This document shows positions 1 to 13,664 of a stretch of 64,000 nt of DNA, piece after piece (position 1 is the first letter of the stretch; the number at the start of each line of letters is the position of its first letter). The translations under genes and the position numbers were made by a program. The stretch comes from Umbilicaria muhlenbergii (Eukaryota > Ascomycota > Lecanoromycetes > Umbilicariales > Umbilicariaceae). The DNA is taken from NCBI GenBank assembly GCA_000611775.1, contig KK106982.1, positions 2,467,343 through 2,531,342 of the forward strand, written 5' to 3'. The notes under the pieces were generated by a model. The model saw nothing but the letters and a program-made list of their open reading frames with translations. It was not told the DNA's origin and did no database searches.

Positions 1-896
1 TCGAAAGGATTCCTACGGCGATTGTTAGCTTTGTCTAGAACGGGCTGTCTGAACCTTACCAGTCTGTATCTAATACCACCGCAGTATGCCCTCTGAACAG
101 TGGTACCTGCTCCGGTAACCGCCCCTTCTCATTGATTGGTATAACAGCAAAAGCACCTCCTCCGCTGGCTTCCCAATTGACGGAGATGTAATGGGGGTTT
201 GCCTGTTGACGTCAGATGCTAAACTCATCTCGTCCGGTGGCCAATGGTACCTTTATGAGGTTGGTATCCCATGCGTTTTTTGAGATTCTGAGGTTATCGT
301 AGCATTGCTCCTGCCCCGGGGTAAGCCGCCGTTATTTTTCAATTACACTAGCAGATCCAACCTTCCGTGTCGGCCGTCCGAAGACATGTCCTGGAGATTA
401 CGCATCAGCATAAGGCCCGCCCTGCCTTGTGCGGTTATATTTAGCTTACGATACTTCGACGCGCGCACAAAGCGGCCTGACATTTGCGCTCATGCAATGT
501 CCTCTGTCAATGCCTATGGTGGATTGGAATTTCGACGGGCAAAGTCTCTAAAGATAGCGTATTACGATGGATCGTGTGCCTCTCCTTGTGTTGGAACTTC
601 AAGTATCTTGGCAGTAAAGGACGACAGAAATCTGCGTCCAGCTTATTCGACGATCTCCCGATGCTGCCGCTTTTAGGATAACCGAGATACTATAGTACCC
701 TATTGCCTATCTAGATAATAAGTACTTCTACGTTTACCCCTTTAATCGAGCGCTCTTTCGTATAGTTTTAAACAATCGACAATAACTTCGACGAAAGAAA
801 TAAAGAAAATCGGTATGTTTTTAATATTTCGTCTTCGATTTAGCCGATCGCTTCCTTCGAAATATGTTTTTTTAAGTTTATCTTAAGGCATCACTA

Positions 897-965
897 CTGG
901 ATAGAGACCCCCCCTTTCCTGGATAGAAACCCCCCCCCCTTTCTGGATAGACCCCTCCCCCTTTC
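897..965. repeat. C-rich tandem repeat, about 23 bp x 3
   Basis: Three imperfect tandem copies of a unit reading CTGGATAGA followed by a run of C and ending in TTTC. The copies differ mainly in the length of the C run, as expected for slippage. A fourth, weaker CTGAATAGACCC copy follows near 985. No function is visible. Confidence 0.7.
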
Positions 966-1258
966 TAAACAAACCTCAAAACTTCTGAATAGACCCTACT
1001 AACCTGATTGAGTATAAATATATGTAAAGTCACGCGTGCTCCTCCCCCCCAATAAATTTCTTGCCATGTGAATACGCCTGCTCTTTTTGAAAAAAGTCAA
1101 CCATGAATGAATTTTCAAAACCTCTTTCAAGTTTGATGATAAAATTTCATGATGCAATGAAGAACTTTGATGACGTCCAAAGAGACTATTATGATGAAGA
1201 AGTTAATGAAGAAATTAATAAAGAAAACTCTGAGGAGACATTTCTTGAATCTGATATC

Positions 1259-1454
1259 TGTTAGGAGCATGACAACAACAGTGGCGCGCGCTAGCACTCA
1301 ATTAGGTCTAGCGCGCACTCAGCCCCTATATAGGTAGCTTCACTCACCACACAATGGCTCCCTACAATTGATATCTTTGTCATCATATCTGCATGACTTG
1401 CTCTGCATGATCCTGATAATATCCTCATGCAGCTGCTGTCATCATTAATTAACA
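1259..1454 (+). mobile_element. LTR-like fragment (possible Ty1/Copia type), old
   Basis: A stretch of about 196 bp begins TGTTAGGAGCATGAC and ends ATTAACA, so it has TG...CA ends, and it contains a TATA-like CCTATATAGG. It directly follows a short acidic open frame (1103-1264) whose stop codon overlaps the TGTTAG start, an arrangement seen where a Copia coding region abuts its 3' LTR. I see no second LTR, no recognisable gag or pol domain and no clear target-site duplication. This is best read as an old solo or 3' remnant. The family call is inference. Confidence 0.35.
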
Positions 1455-2765
1455 AGTTTTATCCTACCTTCACTGCTCTGCTTAATGCAGTGAATTTACA
1501 TGCTGCAAAGCAGAGCTACACTGTCACTAAAGCAGAGAATAAAAAGAACAAAAATAAGAAGATTATGAAATCATGATTAAAGTGCTCATGAGATGATAAG
1601 TATAAGAATTAAGGTAAACTAGGTCTGAGGGTCTACTAAGTACATGTACCTCCCCCGAGTCGACCCCAGGTAGCTTATTTTATCTGAATTACGGGGATCG
1701 TGATCCGACCGGTACTAGTATCTACGGGTTCGACCCGACCGGCGCCGCCAGCGTAACTTTTTCCCCACAGGTATCTACTTGTAGTAGAATTTTACTTTTA
1801 CGAGGTCACCTTGCACCGTCATATGATGCTTCCATGTCGTACCCTGAGCGTACGGTAGCACCACCACAGGCGTCAGACTCGGACAGGAGAATACGACGTA
1901 AAGGAATGAAGATGATGAGCCTGGCAAGGATGAAGTATTCGACTACAACCCTCAGTCTCACTCTCATCTCACGGCTGGCGAAAGGCGATAACCGCGGCGT
2001 AGCACGCGTTGCGGAGCCCTGAGCAGGCCCTAGACCATAACCAGCATGTTGCTCCTGGAGCAGTTGCACTGATGGGGAGTGTCGCCTGCTTAGTGGCTTG
2101 GCATCCCCCCTCTATATATTCGCACCACTTTTCGTAGCAATCGAACTCAAGTTAATCCGTAGCATAAATTCAACAGATGGCAGTTTCTCATCTCTCAAAT
2201 ACTTTCGTCCGCCGCTGTATTCGATCTCGCTCCCTCTCCGTTTTGCTCTCTCATATGTTTCAACCCGCATCCATCGAGGTGTTCCAAGATCTTGTCCATC
2301 CAATAGCCCTGCTCAATCAGCAGCCTCAAACGGCACAGCACAGCGTGGCCCGAAATCCCTCAGGCTTCATCGGAGCGAGAAGGTCCCTTTGGGAGCCTTT
2401 TTGGTCAGCTCCCCATGCCGTCCCCTGCTCAACTGGGCTGATGAAAAACCCCCTGTTTGGCTCCTGGGTCAGCGTCACGAGGTGGGTCCAGGGTGAGATG
2501 CTTGGGATGGTGGGATCTCTTGGGATCGAGAAGCGTTTGTCAGAGTAGTTTGGAAATTGCTCTAAAGATATATTTACCTTAGCCCTGTCGCTCTCCCGCT
2601 CTTCAGAACTTCTTGTGTCTTTCTTGCTATAAATCCTTAAGACCGCTCCAAGTACTTCAGCCACTTCTGTCATTTGCTTTCGCAGCGGTTGATGAGCCCT
2701 TTATCCATAGCTCCTGCGAAGATATACATACACTGAAAAAAAGACCCACCCCTTCCCGCTTCACC

Positions 2766-4728
2766 ATGGGGCTTCTCAGCTGCATTGGCATGGTATCTGC
2801 CTTGGCGGCGACAGTTCTTGCTGCCCCATTGAATTCTCCGTCTGTGAATTCTCAGCCAAACCAGCAGCCAAGGAGGCTCTTAGGCTCTTCTTTTGCTGCG
2901 CCTGCATTCAATATCTTCAATCCTAGCCCAAACGCAACCTATGACTATGTAATCGTCGGCGGCGGCAACGCGGGTATCCCAATGGCTGTCCGACTAGCCG
3001 AAGCCGGCCACACAGTCGCCCTCATAGAAGGCGGTTCCTTTTACGAAATCGGCAACAGTAACTTCAGCCAAGTCCCTCTATACGCTCCGGCATTCAGCGG
3101 CCCTGATCCCGATGGCGTGAGCCCCATGGTTGATTGGAACTTGACGACAACGCCTCAAACCGGTCAAGATAACCAGGTCAAGCTATACCCCCGTGGTAAG
3201 ACACTTGGAGGCAGCTCAGCCAGGAACTATCAAGCATATCACTTTGGTACCAATGGATCCTATCAACAGTGGGCCAACATGGTTGGCGACGACTCATACC
3301 AGATGGAAAACTTCGCCGAGTATCTCCATAAGCCCCTGAACTTTACTCCACCAGCCAGCTCGCGCGCCGCGAATGGTACTGCGCAATTTGCGCAAAACCT
3401 GCTGCAGGACAAGGAAGGTCCTCTGCAGGTCACTTTTGGTGCTTATGCCTGGGCATTCTCCACCTGGGCTCGTTTGGCGTTATCGCAGGTTGGGATGCCG
3501 AATCGCCAAGATGGATTCACAGCCGGAGCGCTCGACGGGAATTCATACGAACTTTTTACATTCGACGCCACTACATTCACTCGCGACTCATCCGAGACGA
3601 GTTTTCTTCGGCGCCTCGGACTAAACAACCCCAATCTAATTGTTTACCCGAGCACGTTGGCCAAGCGTATCCTCTTCAGTTCAAACAAGAAGGCGATAGG
3701 CGTTGAGGTCGACTTTGGTGGTCTTCCGCGAACCCTCTACGCTCAAAACGAGGTTGTTCTTTCCGGGGGCACTTTCCAGTCTCCTCAACTCCTCATGGTC
3801 TCTGGTATTGGCCCCAAGGCTACTCTCGACAATTTCAACATTCCAGTTCTCGTGGACCTCGCTGGTGTCGGCCAAAACATGTGGGACCATGTCCTCGGTG
3901 GCATCTCCTACCGTGTCGATGTCGTGACAACCGCACGCCTGGGATCGGACCCAGCGTACGCGCAAAACGCTCTCGACCAATATCTTTCTGAGCCTCCCCG
4001 TGGTCCGTTGACTTCATTTGCAACCGATGTCCTTGCTTTTGAGAAGCTGCCGAATCCGTACCGTAGTAAGCTATCGAACAATACTCTGCTTGGCTTGCAA
4101 CAATTTCCAAGCGACTGGCCAGAGCTCGAGTACTTTGTGAACTCTGGATATGCTGGACCCCAGATGGGTTATTTGGGGAGCCCTGACGGTCTCGACTATG
4201 GTACTATTCTTGTTGGGCTCGTTGCTCCCTTCTCGCGGGGCAACGTGACTATCCAGTCGGCCAATATGGCGGATAAGCCCATAATCAACCCGAATTGGCT
4301 TGAAGACCCGCGTGATCAGGATGTGGTCGTCCAGGCATGGCACCGTCTTCGTGAGATCTTTGGCGCCTCCTCCCTTGAGCCTGTCCTTATTGGCGAAGAA
4401 GCTTACCCGGGCCTTGCCAACACCACCACGGACGAGCAGATTCTTAACCACATTCGCTCCACGTTTAACTCCGTTCTCCACGCTTCGTGTACATGCAAGA
4501 TGGGCCGTAGTAACGACACAATGGCCGTCGTGGACTCGCAGGCCCGCGTATTTGGCGTCACAGGCCTCCGCGTTGTCGATGCTTCTTCCTTTCCCCTGCT
4601 GCCACCTGGTCACCCTCAGGCAACAGTTTGTAAGTACTGTGATACTTGGCTTTTAAACTTTCCGCTGACCACGCACCCCTGCAGATGCCTTGGCTGAGAA
4701 GATTGCCGATGATATTCTCAATGGTTAG
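2766..4728 (+). CDS. secreted GMC-family FAD oxidoreductase
   Basis: Flavin-dependent alcohol/sugar-type oxidoreductase of the glucose-methanol-choline family, about 635 aa. Exons 2766-4629 and 4685-4728; the 55-nt intron (GTAAGT...CAG) restores the conserved C-terminus ATVYALAEKIADDI. The start at 2766 gives a typical signal peptide (hydrophobic stretch ending LAAP at about residue 23), so the enzyme is probably secreted. Visible motifs are the FAD-binding VIVGGGNAG near residue 66, GGSSARNYQ in the first GMC signature region, the second signature GTFQSPQLLMVSGIGP, and the C-terminal catalytic pair: His near 572 in LHASCTCKMG and His near 615 in PPGHPQATVY. Several N-glycosylation sequons fit secretion. 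Substrate cannot be told from sequence; aryl-alcohol, choline or glucose dehydrogenase-like roles are all possible. The neighbours do not suggest a gene cluster. Confidence 0.93.
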
Positions 4729-5687
4729 AAGATTTCTTCAGCCAATAATTATCGGTAAAAACCTGAAATGACCCCCCCAACCTTTGACGCGACGGTCACC
4801 CGTGTCGCGCGACGGTAGACCACGGCTCACCCGACACCCGATCGGGGGTGAGGCCGGCGCAGATCTCTGTCTTCTTGACAGATGAGGGGAGACAGAAAGC
4901 CGCTTCCAGTTCAGTTAGGGGCTCTTCTAAGGCTGCCGCTTTTATGGTTTACCTCGACCTTGAGATGGCCATCGAATCTATGGATATTTTGAGATTTGAT
5001 ATAGGATGTTAACAGAAGTCCGGGCATGAATGAGGCTATAGGTTCTTCGACAGCTGACTCTCCTTTCACTATTCGAGTCTTCTTTCGATTATCGCCACAT
5101 CTGCCCGCCAAATTGGGAGGGAATATATAATGCCACCACGAAGATAGGTCTTCAGGCCTAGCTTTGTGTGGAGACTTTGTTCTTGTAGCCTTTCTTCTTG
5201 CTTATAGATTCTCGTATCTACACCAGATCCTCGTCTCTAAAGGCCAGGCTCTACTCCAACTAGCGCATTGGCCCGAGACAGACGTCAAGATATTATTTTT
5301 CCTCACGCGACTCTATATCACTGCAAGACCTCGAGTGAACAGGCGATGAACATGAGGAGCACCTTGAGGATATAGAACTTGAAATCGACGACTTCGACGA
5401 TGAGTCATTCAATAATAAAGGCTGCAGTGATGTGGAGATTCTTTGTATGCTTAGCTTCGACGCATTACCACCTATTGTTGCTCATTAGAACAATATTGTG
5501 AGCGGGGAGACAGTGTCCCCGAGATCATACCACGAGCATGAAGGCGTAGGATTCTGACCACGACCATCAACACTCTGGACGAAGAACAGCAGCACAGGCT
5601 TGCAGCTTTCCCTCAATGGTGCGAGACATAGCCGCCCATGTAAAGAGTCAGCATTTACCACCCCTTTAAAGTTCAAGACCTCAAGAA
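4729..5687. other. intergenic, decayed repeat-like DNA
   Basis: Region between the GMC gene and DPM1, which converge here. It contains C- and CG-rich direct motifs (about 4770-4860) and a short acidic open stretch at about 5343-5486 (many Asp/Glu, no ATG context I trust). No domain, RNA gene or clear element ends are seen. The last part must hold the 3' UTR of DPM1. Confidence 0.45.
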
Positions 5688-7521
<1,834 letters not shown>

Positions 7522-9547
7522 TCAATCCCAATTCTTCACCGTCACAGCCCTCGTAGCCATAATCTCCACCCTCCTCGCGTAAATCTTCATCATATGCATC
7601 ATCGGATCCCCAAACACCACACTCCTCAGCTCTTCATCGCACGTGATCTCCGCTCTCACGTCGTCGGCGTCTTTCGCATGTGGGCTGTTCTGCGGGCCCA
7701 TCCCAGTTGTTGCCTCGTTAGGTACACGAAGGACAACGAGTCTGCCGGCATTGGATAGTGGGCAGGGTGGAACCTTCCAGACTGGTGGTGGCGGTGCCGC
7801 TCTCGAAGAAGTATGGGCTACGTGGGCGGTTGAAGAAGATGCATTGCTGCCTCCCATGGGTCTGGGACGGCGTGGGTGTTTCCGCTTGCAAGGTCTTAGC
7901 GCCGGAAGCCGTTGAACGTAGGGGAGTGGGTTTGATGAAGTTGCCCGGATGGGAGATGGAGAGGCGTAGAGCTTGATGAGAGAGCGAATGTAGGCTCTGT
8001 CTGCTCGGGGGACGGGGTCACCTTCGTTGATGAAGGAAAGGAAGAGCGATTTGCGGTGGCGCGGATTAGAGGGTTTACTCAAGGGGAGGAACGAAATTGG
8101 AGGAGCGCCAAAGGTGATGCAGTGCACTCGTTTGAAAACTATGAAACGGCCAGATAGTCAGTGCTCAGGTATTTGGCCTCGACGGCGGGGAGGATACGAA
8201 CAGTCTGTTAATATGTTGAGCTCTGATTTCACGACTTCGGCGAGCATGTGTGCATAGAGGAGACTGGCAACAGCGCCCCCTGCCGAGTGGCCTGTCATGA
8301 CCAGTGAACAACTTGAGCATGATTCGTCTTCCTGCAGGAGCGACCTCAGCCGCGCAGCGACCGGTTTGATCATCTTACGAGCGACAGAGAGAAAGCCACT
8401 GTGGACATGGTTCCCGGGGTCGTCCTACGTGGAGTAATTTGTCAGTACGGAATTAGTAAGCCCATGTTGAATGAACCCAAGGGGACTAGTCCTCTTACCA
8501 AAAAGTCCGCAGGAGATGCCGGCGTTGAGTTGAGGTTGACTGCCCAATCCGTGAAGGTTTGGCTTCCCCGTATGGCAAAGACAATGCAGTTCAGGTCTTT
8601 ATTGTGCATTGATTTGATGACCATGGCCTTCGTGCCCATTCGAGTGTCTGCGTCAATGTGTGTCTCTCGTTCGGCTGCTGTGGGCTTAATATAAACCTTT
8701 TATGAAACGTTAAGCCATTTCTCTTGTGTAGAGTGTCAACAAGACCTACCCGCTGAGAGTATTGGGCCGCGAGGCATATTAATGGGTAGGACGGAAAGTA
8801 CCTAACCGCAACTCTGTCAACCACAGCCTCGATTTATCGAGCGATGAGTATACCTACAGCGACAAAGGCGGGAGATTCGGGGGTAGCCTCGAGTTGGCAT
8901 AGAGATTGGCCTTCCGGAAGTAGTTGGTGCTGATTAAAGCAGATGAAACGGCACTGTTTACGCCTCTGGACATTTCCCTAGTTCCCCACCCGCCTCGTAG
9001 CTGAGGGCTGTCGTAGACATCTGCAGTATTGTGAGCGTTAGGGTCCGGAAAGATGTGATGGCCAGAGATACGCACGTAGCTCTCGCTCATCACCACTGAA
9101 AGTTTCTCCATCGATCGAAGTGATCACGGCGTTCAGTTTGGAAATTATCAAATCGCAGAGGGCAGGACCACAGTTGCCAAGCTCTGGTGGGCTTTGGTGC
9201 TGTTGCACGACTTCATGACTCGTGATCTGTAGAGCATTGTTGAATCTCGCGGAGAGATCTAGTGATGACTGCGCTCTTGGCTCGGTCGCCAAGGCTCTCT
9301 GCGGCGGAAGACGTGGTGGGTATTGAGGAACAGGAACAGGTTCATGAAGGGGCATATCATTTCTAGAAAAGGCAGCAAACGGCAAATTCTCAGGGTAGTC
9401 TATTCTCGAATAGCGAGGAGGTAACGAGGTATCATGCGGTTGCTCCACTTGACGTGGTGGTGAGGGAGTTTGAATGGTAGCTGGAGACCCAGCAGTAGTG
9501 GATGCTGCTTTTCGCGGAGGTCGCTTCGGCCGGCCAAACAGAAGCAT
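7522..9547 (-). CDS. class-3 lipase (alpha/beta hydrolase, Lipase_3)
   Basis: Predicted lipase of about 578 aa in six exons: 9076-9547, 8858-9020, 8750-8813, 8499-8696, 8202-8424, 7522-8138 (introns of 55, 44, 53, 74 and 63 nt, all joining in frame). The N-terminal about 130 residues are proline-rich and low in complexity. The hydrolase core follows: FPSYPLICLAAQYS, then VFAIRGSQTFTDWAVNL, the nucleophile elbow TGHSAGG with Ser near residue 346, and HCITFGAPPIS and FINEGDPVPRAD, which should carry the acid residue. A C-terminal segment, VFGDPMMHMMKIYARR, matches a conserved tail of this fungal family. No signal peptide is evident, so an intracellular or lipid-droplet role is likelier than secretion (inference). 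Substrate is unknown. A frame-specific low-complexity loop near residue 440 may be mispredicted. Start chosen at the ATG of MLLFGRPKRP. Confidence 0.85.
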
Positions 9548-9912
9548 CGTCGTTTGCGCCACCAAAAAAACAAGCAAAGAGCGGTCTTCCGTTCGAAAGA
9601 AGCATATGTGGGAGGTGGATGAAGATGATTGATTCAAGATAATTATCTCATCAGAGATCACACGCTTCAAGGCTCTTCATAGCCCGAGCGCGGTGTGCCT
9701 TGCTGGAAAGTGGCAGAACTGCCTTGAAGTGCGGGGCTCGATGCTGGCCTGCGCCTCGCTTTCGACCCCCTAGATCTTGCAGAAGACTCAACCAAATAGC
9801 ACCGCCAAACCCATGAGACAACACCGCACGTTCCACAACTCCATCGTCAACGGCCCAATAACACCGCCCCGCGGTCGACTGCAGGTACAAGACCTCCCAT
9901 CACAAGCCATTG
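9548..9912. other. short intergenic, lipase promoter and kinesin 3' side
   Basis: 365 bp between the lipase start and the kinesin stop; both genes lie on the minus strand. It should hold the lipase promoter and the kinesin 3' UTR. No further gene or distinct element is visible. Confidence 0.5.
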
Positions 9913-12887
9913 TCACGGGTCTCTTATCTTCGCCTGCCTCTTCGCGGTGCCGATGTGCGTATTATGCACCTGTGCATACTGGGTCAGCAAAGGGACGTGG
10001 TTTCCAGTAGAGTTGCATACCTTCGTTGCAAACCTCAGGCTCGTCAATGTTTCGTTCAACGATGCGTAGATAGGGCTTATGTTCACAAACATAAGAGTTT
10101 TCGAATTCCCGCCCAGCGAGAATTGCAACAAATATGTCAACTGGGGCGTGGGTTAGCATTTACTTGGCGCTAGACCCTTGAGGTAGCCCCCCGTCGTCTA
10201 CATGGTTCAGGGCTTACCTTGCTATTGCGATACGGTACGTGTCCGACTTCCTTGCCCTGGCCCAGCGCCCCAATCACGTCTCCGAGACAGCTGAGACTCT
10301 TGTTGATGTTTTGTGTCTCTTTCAGTCGGTCTCCAGTACTGCCGGAATGGCTCAGCCTCTCGCTCCCGGCGAGATCCACCAGGTTTAATGTGCCCTCGCT
10401 CCTCTCGCCCGTCACGCTGTTCTCCCCTATGAGTTTAAGGATGAAAACGGAATGACTCCGGGAAGATCGCTCATTCGCCTTCGTTGCAGCCACGGAGCGG
10501 TTGGCGGTGGCCCGGCGAAGAATGGACTCTACCTTGGAAGGCGAATCAAGGTCTACCGTGGTTATGTCGGTGATGGTGGTCTTGCATTTTTGCATGTCAT
10601 GCCGGATCTCGTGTTTCTTCTTGTCGAATTCCTCAGGCTTTCCGAGGAGGTCGTTGAGATTCTCGTTATATACTTCTACAAAGGAGCCTTCCATAGAGTA
10701 CTTCCACCCTTTCTCATCCAGAGCTTGAGCGGTGTCGTAGATCTGGTGTACAGCCCGTGGGATCATTCCGTCATCAGCGGACATGGTGTACGTCTTGCCG
10801 GACCCGGTTTGGCCGTAGCAGAAAATGCAGACATTGTATCCATCCAAGGCGCTCTGGACAAGCTGGCTGATTTCTTCGAAGACGTCCGCGTTCTGCGATG
10901 ATGGTGCAAAAACTCGATCAAATGTGAAGGCATTGCTCTTCGTCGTAACGTTTCCAAGACTGCTCCTCTCTTCCGGTCCCATAACCTCCACTTCTTTCGA
11001 GTCCGAGTCGGCATCTGGGAATGTGATGCGGGCTGTTTCGTTAGCAGGGTCCGAATCAAGCGGAGGCCGGACACGGCAGAACACCCGGATATTGCCTTTC
11101 AGCTCTTGTACCTGGTTGTGTAATTTTCTTCGTAAAGTTTCTTCAACTCTCAATTTCTCTTTCGCCTCTGATGCAGTCGCAAACGCCTCTTGGAGCTTCT
11201 GTTCCAGTTCTGCGAACGCCTGTGACTGGCTTCTGCTGTCCGACTCGAGGAAATCAATTCTCGATCGCAACGCTCTCATCGAGGTTTCAAGGCTCATCGC
11301 ATTGCTTGCTGCCTCGGACAATTTCGCTCGTAGATCTCTATTGAGATCTTGCTCACATACCAAATCAGCTTTTGCTTGGTGGAGTTCTGCCTTCAGGCTC
11401 TGAAGCTCTTTTTCTTTGATATCCAAGTCCACCTCTGTCTTCTGCTGTGCCAACGCCGCCTCTGTGGTCAATGTTTGCACTTCTTTGATCCGTCGAAGCT
11501 TCTCATCTTCTAATGCATCCTCAAGGCGGCGTTTCAGCTCGATCAGCTCTTCGTGATGTTTCCTGTTTGAATTACGTGCTTCCTCTTCAGCTTCTCTATG
11601 TGCTTCGTCAAGTTCACGACGTTGTAGGCGCTTGACGTCATCGAGTTCTATACTGTGATGTCTGCGGGCGTCTTCCAAATCGATCGTAGCTCTTGATAGA
11701 CTCGCTTTTGTATTCTCAAGGTCTGTGCTGAGCGTGGCATTACTCGACGAAAGCTGCACCCTGATTGACTCCAACTCGTTTACTATGTCACAATGTCAGC
11801 TGATCTTGATATTGCCGGTCCACTCTATTGACCTACACCTCGTCTTGTAGATGGCCACAGTCTCCTTCAATCCACTGCTTTCGTTTGTGGTGTCGTTCAT
11901 CTTCTCTTTCAGCTCGGAGTACAAAGACTCCATATCTTCCAGACGCCCTCGGGTATCCCATGCTATGGCCTTGGTGTTAGAGTAACGAGTCAAGAATGGG
12001 ATATTTTTGGGTGTTTTCGTAGGGGATTTGACGGGGCTGGGAACATTTTGGAGGGTGGTTTTGCTAGGCTTACGCCTTGGAATGTGCGATGGGGTCTTGG
12101 GAGTATCCATATCCACTGCGGGAACAGCTTCACAGTCTCCAGGGGCCAAAGTGAGACCTTTCATTGCCGTGCTCAACGAGAAATCTCGGAGACTTTGCGT
12201 AGTGACCGTTTGTGCGGCGGAAGAGCTCGACCAGTCTGCGATGTAATTCATCTGGTTGTCATAGCATCCCCTGGGCCGCAGAGTTGACTCTTCTGATACG
12301 GGGCACTCCTGAAGGGTTGAAAGAACATGGGCCATACCCTTTCTATTTCCCACTCCACCACTGGGTTGCATATCTAACGAGCTGGCGGGCCGCGCTGGGG
12401 TTGGTTTTGGTGCCTGAACAGAGCTTCTTCCGTGTGCCATTGATGTCTGCGGTCGTGTGGATTGTGCCGATGGCGGGCGGGCTGACGGACCCACGCTACT
12501 TGCGAAGGAGCTATTCGAGACATTGCGCGAGGAAACGGAGGGTGTGCGAGAGGAGACCGAGGAGGAGGAGGTGTTTTGAGAGACTCCAGCTATTGATGTG
12601 GCTTTGACGGCAGCATTGACCGGTCGTGAGCTCGGTGGGGCTGGTGCGGGCCTCGGAGCCTCGCCTGCGCGCTCTGCGAGTGTTTTGCGTTTCAAGGTAC
12701 CTGTCCCCAGAGGCGGGGGTCGCATGGACGAAGATCGTACATTATTGACTGATGCGGAGACCTCAATCAATCTGCCCGGCGACGGGATCCGACTTGGTTG
12801 GCGTAATTGCGAAGTGAACTGCCGCAGAGTCAGTCAACTGCTTTGCGTCAAGAAAGAACACCCTACCGAGTTCTCGTTAAAGGCCAT
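9913..12887 (-). CDS. klpA: kinesin-14 motor, Kar3/KlpA type
   Basis: Minus-end-directed microtubule motor of about 914 aa in five exons: 12867-12887, 11837-12818, 10218-11782, 10021-10140, 9913-9969. The Ser/Pro-rich tail (residues 1 to about 310) includes [28 protein letters not shown] and [15 protein letters not shown], and is likely to bind microtubules and carry sorting signals. A long coiled coil (about 310-560) follows, then the C-terminal motor starting at the kinesin-14 neck [17 protein letters not shown]. Motor motifs are the P-loop GQTGSGKT near residue 656, switch [12 protein letters not shown], switch [12 protein letters not shown] and the C-terminal [18 protein letters not shown]. 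Kar3-type kinesins act in spindle assembly and karyogamy. The 7-codon first exon (ATG at 12887) is supported by a 48-nt intron that keeps the conserved tail in frame; if it is wrong, translation would start at 12725. Confidence 0.93.
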
Positions 12888-13664
12888 GGTTCTGGCAACA
12901 TATGATGTGCTTAGATGTCCGCTTCCGCCCGACGAAGCCAACAGTCTGTTCCGTTAGTTGCTTATAGCATGTTGAGCGAATCATGGGCCGAACGGTTGGT
13001 ATTCTTCGAAGGTCATGGTCGCCGTTCTTGGAGCTCCACTTTCTTGTTGATCGTAAACAGTCAAGTCGTAAACAATCAAGTCGATTGCGCTATACCGGAT
13101 CCATGCTAGCGCTCCCGTCGCCGAAGCACCCTGGCATTTGCAGCGCTACCTTAGCCTCCTCAGCCTGTCGTGCCTGTTCCCTCGTTGCGCATCAGGCACA
13201 GGACATGGCTCTGCCGAAGGATTCTCGCGACAGATCTGCAACGAAGAGGGATATTGGTAATCGATAAAAGTATGACCTGTAGCGCTCGTTGCCCTCTATA
13301 ATTTTCTGGTACAACAGTTCCTCATCCGAGCATCATCCGACGCCGTAATGCGTACTTCCTCACCAAGCGGAACAGCCGTCCCCTCTTCCCAGTGTCGCCA
13401 GTCCCTGCAGCCTACCGGATTCAGCTGAGCCAGCTTTCACATGCCGGCAGTCTTCTCGGGCGAAAAAGTCTATACGAGTCACTCCTCTCCATTCCATCGC
13501 CTTTCATCCAGTCCAGCTGACCTCACCGTGATTACTGACGCCTTGCAAGGTTCTATACGGCCATTTGGTACCCATGGGCCAACTATCGAGTCCTCACTGC
13601 GAGAGAAAGAAATTTTCCCCGCTCCTTCCCAGCTTGCGAGACTTGCCCTTACAAATTCACCGAG
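12888..13664. promoter_or_regulatory. divergent promoter region, klpA / vps66
   Basis: 777 bp between the start codons of the kinesin (minus) and the acyltransferase (plus). The open stretches here have no coding character. It presumably holds both 5' UTRs and promoters. There is a short TCGTAAACA-type direct repeat at about 13063-13079 (GTCAAGTCGTAAACAATCAAGTC). No specific binding site is claimed. Confidence 0.5.

Larger units (their letters stand above)
1..2765. other. gene-free left flank of the GMC gene
   Basis: No open frame here looks like a real gene: the open stretches are short, mostly lack ATG starts and have no recognisable domain. The segment holds a C-rich tandem repeat (897-965), an LTR-like fragment (1259-1454), an A+T-rich stretch around 700-900, and from about 2100 on presumably the promoter and 5' leader of the GMC oxidoreductase gene. 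The composition suggests decayed repeat DNA, but I cannot assign most of it to a family. Confidence 0.5.

Noticed and set aside
1720-1745. tRNA B-box-like GGGTTCGACCC
   Set aside because: No paired T-arm, acceptor stem or A box can be built around it.
4071-4613. 180-codon minus-strand open frame inside the GMC gene
   Set aside because: Antisense to conserved GMC sequence, no independent support.
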